Shown here: in pieces, positions 6,567 to 8,135 of the stretch
Layout of the letters: every line of letters starts with the position of its first letter
How positions within the stretch are numbered: the first letter of the stretch is position 1
Source of the DNA: Candidatus Nomurabacteria bacterium
GTDB taxonomy: Bacteria; Patescibacteriota; Minisyncoccia; Phycocordibacterales; UBA9973
Length of the DNA stretch: 8,135 bases
Assembly (NCBI GenBank): GCA_943356425.1
Contig: CALRFE010000025.1
Span: 1-8,135 of the forward strand
Direction: 5' to 3'
The notes under the pieces: generated by a model
Databases searched by the model: none
What the model was told of the DNA's origin: nothing
Seen by the model: the letters and a program-made list of their open reading frames with translations, nothing else
Program-made: the position numbers and the translations under genes

Positions 6567-7151
6567 TTACATCTGGCTCTCCCTAATCGCTCGATTGATC
6601 TCAAACAATATGGATTTTTTAGGCAATTCAGTCTGTGTAAATGCATTGGTATCGAATGAGCCATACAGAATATGCCCGAATGCTTCAGGTGTACCGATGT
6701 AGCCCAAATGATGAAGTGTTCGGAACACGAGACAAAGTTCGGTAATTTCACGTTCCTTGGCTTCAACATCGGCACGATTGAGAAATTGGCACGCAGAAAG
6801 TACGTCATCAAAAATTTCAGTGTTCGCCTCTTCCCCATCGCAGAGCCGTTCAATGAGACGAAACATGTTGTGCATCACGACGAATGAATCATGATCAGCG
6901 CGAAGCGATGTAAATGGCTCACTTCCTGATGCTGACGTCACGCGCCAAATATCTTTTCCGCGAACAAGATCTATTTTCGCAAAAGAATAATCTTGCAGTA
7001 CATAGCGCAATCGTGAACGCAAATGGCGAATCCCCTGCGCAGTCGCGCGCACGAGCCCGAGCTCACGTGTGTAAAGCGTAAATGATTTGTTCGCCTCGCC
7101 TTTGGTACGGCTCGCGAGTATTAAAGCATTGGTGTGATAGATGTGATGCAT
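6567..7151 (-). CDS. recO: DNA repair protein RecO, short form without zinc-binding cysteines
   Basis: RecO acts in the RecFOR pathway: it binds DNA and SSB, and with RecR loads RecA onto gapped DNA. The N-terminal OB fold is clear: N-A-L-I-L-A-S-R-T-K-G-E-A-N-K at 8-22, then the T-L-Y-T-R-E-L-G-L-V-R-A strand and G-I-R-H-L-R-S-R-L (40-48), where the family has G-x-R-x-x-x-S-x-L. The helical C-terminal part follows, with L-C-L-V-F-R-T-L-H-H-L-G-Y. The protein has 194 residues against the usual 230-250. The stretch after L-G-Y, where many RecO proteins have a four-cysteine zinc site, has no cysteines. The ATG at 7151 matches the normal RecO start, and the 29-bp spacer from the hydrolase stop is pyrimidine-rich on the coding strand with no Shine-Dalgarno sequence. 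The shortening looks like a lineage form rather than decay, since the frame is intact. Confidence 0.9.
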   Translation of the reverse strand: MHHIYHTNALILASRTKGEANKSFTLYTRELGLVRATAQGIRHLRSRLRYVLQDYSFAKIDLVRGKDIWRVTSASGSEPFTSLRADHDSFVVMHNMFRLIERLCDGEEANTEIFDDVLSACQFLNRADVEAKEREITELCLVFRTLHHLGYIGTPEAFGHILYGSFDTNAFTQTELPKKSILFEINRAIRESQM

Positions 7152-7161
7152 GGGAGAGATG

Positions 7162-7189
7162 AAAAAGCAAAGAGAAAAGATTAAAGAGG
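7162..7189 (+). repeat. Tandem heptamer repeat (AAAGAGN type) upstream of recO
   Basis: Four contiguous 7-bp units on the plus strand: AAAAAGC (7162-7168), AAAGAGA (7169-7175), AAAGATT (7176-7182) and AAAGAGG (7183-7189). They fill most of the 29-bp spacer between recO and the hydrolase gene and run over the hydrolase stop codon (7181-7183). The string GCAAAGAG also occurs, inverted, in the block just after recO. Confidence 0.7.
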
Positions 7190-7762
7190 ATTGGTTGTCT
7201 TGAGGATTGCGTTCAATGCTTCTGGAAGTTCAGTGACTCCGTCATCTTTTGTAAAATGTCCTTTGTTGTGGAGCACAACTACATCTGCCTGTAATTTTTC
7301 TTCAAAGATTTTTTTATTTTCCTCAACACAACCAAATGGTTCATTGTCGGAAAGGAATACTTTCAGATTCGGGCAAATACTTTTTACTTTTTCAAAATCT
7401 ATCGACGTTTCAAGCCATGGCTTCGCGATAGCTGTTACTTCATCATTTTCAAGGTTTTCTAGTTTAAGCCACCCTGCAATAAAAACTGCTCCCCCGACTT
7501 TGGTTTCCAATGGAAGTGTTTCCAAAAAACGCATAATTGTCTGACAACCCATCGAGTGACCAATAAAATAGCTTTCAGAATCAGGAGTCCCTGCAATTTC
7601 AATAAGTCTTGAAACCCACGCTTCGATTACCGGCACACCTGGGTCAGGCATCGACGGTAGATGCACTTCATATCCTTTGCGTTTCAGTTGTTCTCCGATC
7701 CATGCGAGCATCGGCTCACTGGGTGATCCATCCCATCCATGAATGATGTAAAATTTTTTCAT
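7181..7762 (-). CDS. RBBP9/YdeN-type serine alpha/beta hydrolase
   Basis: A 193-residue small serine hydrolase (PF06821 type, like YdeN and human RBBP9), length normal for the family and cytoplasmic (no signal peptide). Visible features: I-I-H-G-W-D-G-S-P at 6-14, which forms the oxyanion-loop region; M-P-D-P at 38-41 and E-A-W-V at 47-50, family marks; and the nucleophile elbow G-H-S-M-G with S70. The likely base is H169 in K-G-H-F. The acid position reads S-D-N-E-P-F, so E141 stands where most members have Asp; D139 is two residues before. The substrate is unknown. The ATG at 7762 follows the stop of a related hydrolase gene after a single base, so the two are translationally close and probably arose by tandem duplication. 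It precedes recO by 29 bp. Its end overlaps a heptamer repeat. Confidence 0.88.
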   Translation of the reverse strand: MKKFYIIHGWDGSPSEPMLAWIGEQLKRKGYEVHLPSMPDPGVPVIEAWVSRLIEIAGTPDSESYFIGHSMGCQTIMRFLETLPLETKVGGAVFIAGWLKLENLENDEVTAIAKPWLETSIDFEKVKSICPNLKVFLSDNEPFGCVEENKKIFEEKLQADVVVLHNKGHFTKDDGVTELPEALNAILKTTNPL

Positions 7763-7763
7763 A

Positions 7764-8135
7764 TTACTTAATCATTTCAGTTAACGATTCTAATGCTTCA
7801 GGAAGTTCGTACCAGCCAGAGGACCCGTTGAGATGTCCGCCATTAGGAACTGGAACGAGTTTGCATAAAAATGCTTTTGAAAGTTCTTCTCCATGTGAAA
7901 AAGGAACAGCTTCATCATTATCACCATGAATGACAACAAACTTTTCACAGACATTTTTAATTTTCCCAAAATCAAACGGTGTATTCATAAAATGATCGAT
8001 CGGACGATATTTATCTTTAGACAAAACATGTATCGGACCAGAAACAAGGACCGCGCCACCAATACCCCCCCCTACAGGCAATGTTTCTAAATAATGCAAA
8101 ATAGCAGGCACTCCACGCGAATGTCCAACAAGAAA
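7764..8135 (-). CDS. RBBP9/YdeN-like alpha/beta hydrolase, C-terminal part (5' end beyond window)
   Basis: The last 123 codons of a second serine hydrolase; the reading frame stays open to the window edge. The first visible residues are F-L-V-G-H-S-R-G, the nucleophile elbow, so only about the first 65-70 residues are missing. The rest aligns with the downstream hydrolase: Y-L-E-T-L-P versus F-L-E-T-L-P, G-G-A-V-L-V-S-G versus G-G-A-V-F-I-A-G, D-F-G-K-I-K versus D-F-E-K-V-K, and E-L-P-E-A-L in both. Unlike its neighbour it keeps the standard acid in H-G-D-N-D-E-A-V-P, and the catalytic His in G-G-H-L-N-G. It is therefore expected to be active. The GTG at 8111 is an internal valine, not the start. 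A run of eight G (minus strand, 8065-8072) encodes the glycines before G-G-A-V. The substrate is unknown. Confidence 0.87.
   Translation of the reverse strand, partial: FLVGHSRGVPAILHYLETLPVGGGIGGAVLVSGPIHVLSKDKYRPIDHFMNTPFDFGKIKNVCEKFVVIHGDNDEAVPFSHGEELSKAFLCKLVPVPNGGHLNGSSGWYELPEALESLTEMIK

Noticed and set aside
4501..7189. CRISPR array
   Set aside because: The repeats are 7-bp contiguous units without spacers or cas genes.
1..8135. UGA recoding as in Gracilibacteria/Absconditabacteria
   Set aside because: The recognised proteins contain no in-frame TGA, and the AI-2E gene ends with TGA at its normal family length.

Overview
The window looks like a chromosomal segment of a Patescibacteria (CPR) bacterium, most likely Parcubacteria-like. 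The reasons are a moderate-to-low GC content, tight same-strand packing, a single-chain glycyl-tRNA synthetase with a zinc ribbon, a shortened RecO without zinc-binding cysteines, and a CPR-style MetRS N-terminus. Lineage is an inference from protein style, not a database result. TGA, TAG and TAA all work as stops, so there is no sign of UGA recoding.

All eight recognised genes lie on the minus strand, so transcription runs from high to low coordinates. In that order: a 5'-truncated alpha/beta hydrolase (7764-8135), a related RBBP9/YdeN-type hydrolase (7181-7762), recO (6567-7151), a large membrane-anchored surface protein with Ig-like modules (4537-6459), glycyl-tRNA synthetase (3190-4500), a nucleotidyltransferase of the lincosamide/aminoglycoside type (2684-3184), an M16 zinc peptidase (1364-2632), an AI-2E/PerM family membrane protein (275-1342), and the N-terminus of methionyl-tRNA synthetase (1-152). 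No gap exceeds 122 bp and no tRNA, rRNA, CRISPR array, insertion sequence or plus-strand gene is supported.

The spacers divide the row into probable units. The two hydrolases and recO are closely spaced (1 bp and 29 bp) and probably co-transcribed. A 107-bp spacer after recO holds an inverted repeat that may terminate transcription, then an extended -10 element that would start the surface-protein, glyS, nucleotidyltransferase and perhaps M16 unit. A second extended -10 element sits just before the AI-2E gene. Both elements lie so close to the ATG that the messages would be nearly leaderless, and no start in the window has a clear Shine-Dalgarno sequence.

No defence or biosynthetic system is evident. 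The most unusual structure is in the spacers: three of them (after the surface-protein gene, after recO and before recO) consist largely of in-phase 7-bp tandem repeats, of two sequence types (AAAGAGN and CTAAATT). Other points of interest are the cysteine-free surface protein, the antibiotic-nucleotidyltransferase homologue beside glyS, the tandem hydrolases of which one has Glu where the catalytic Asp is expected, and a possible switching hairpin in the metG leader.
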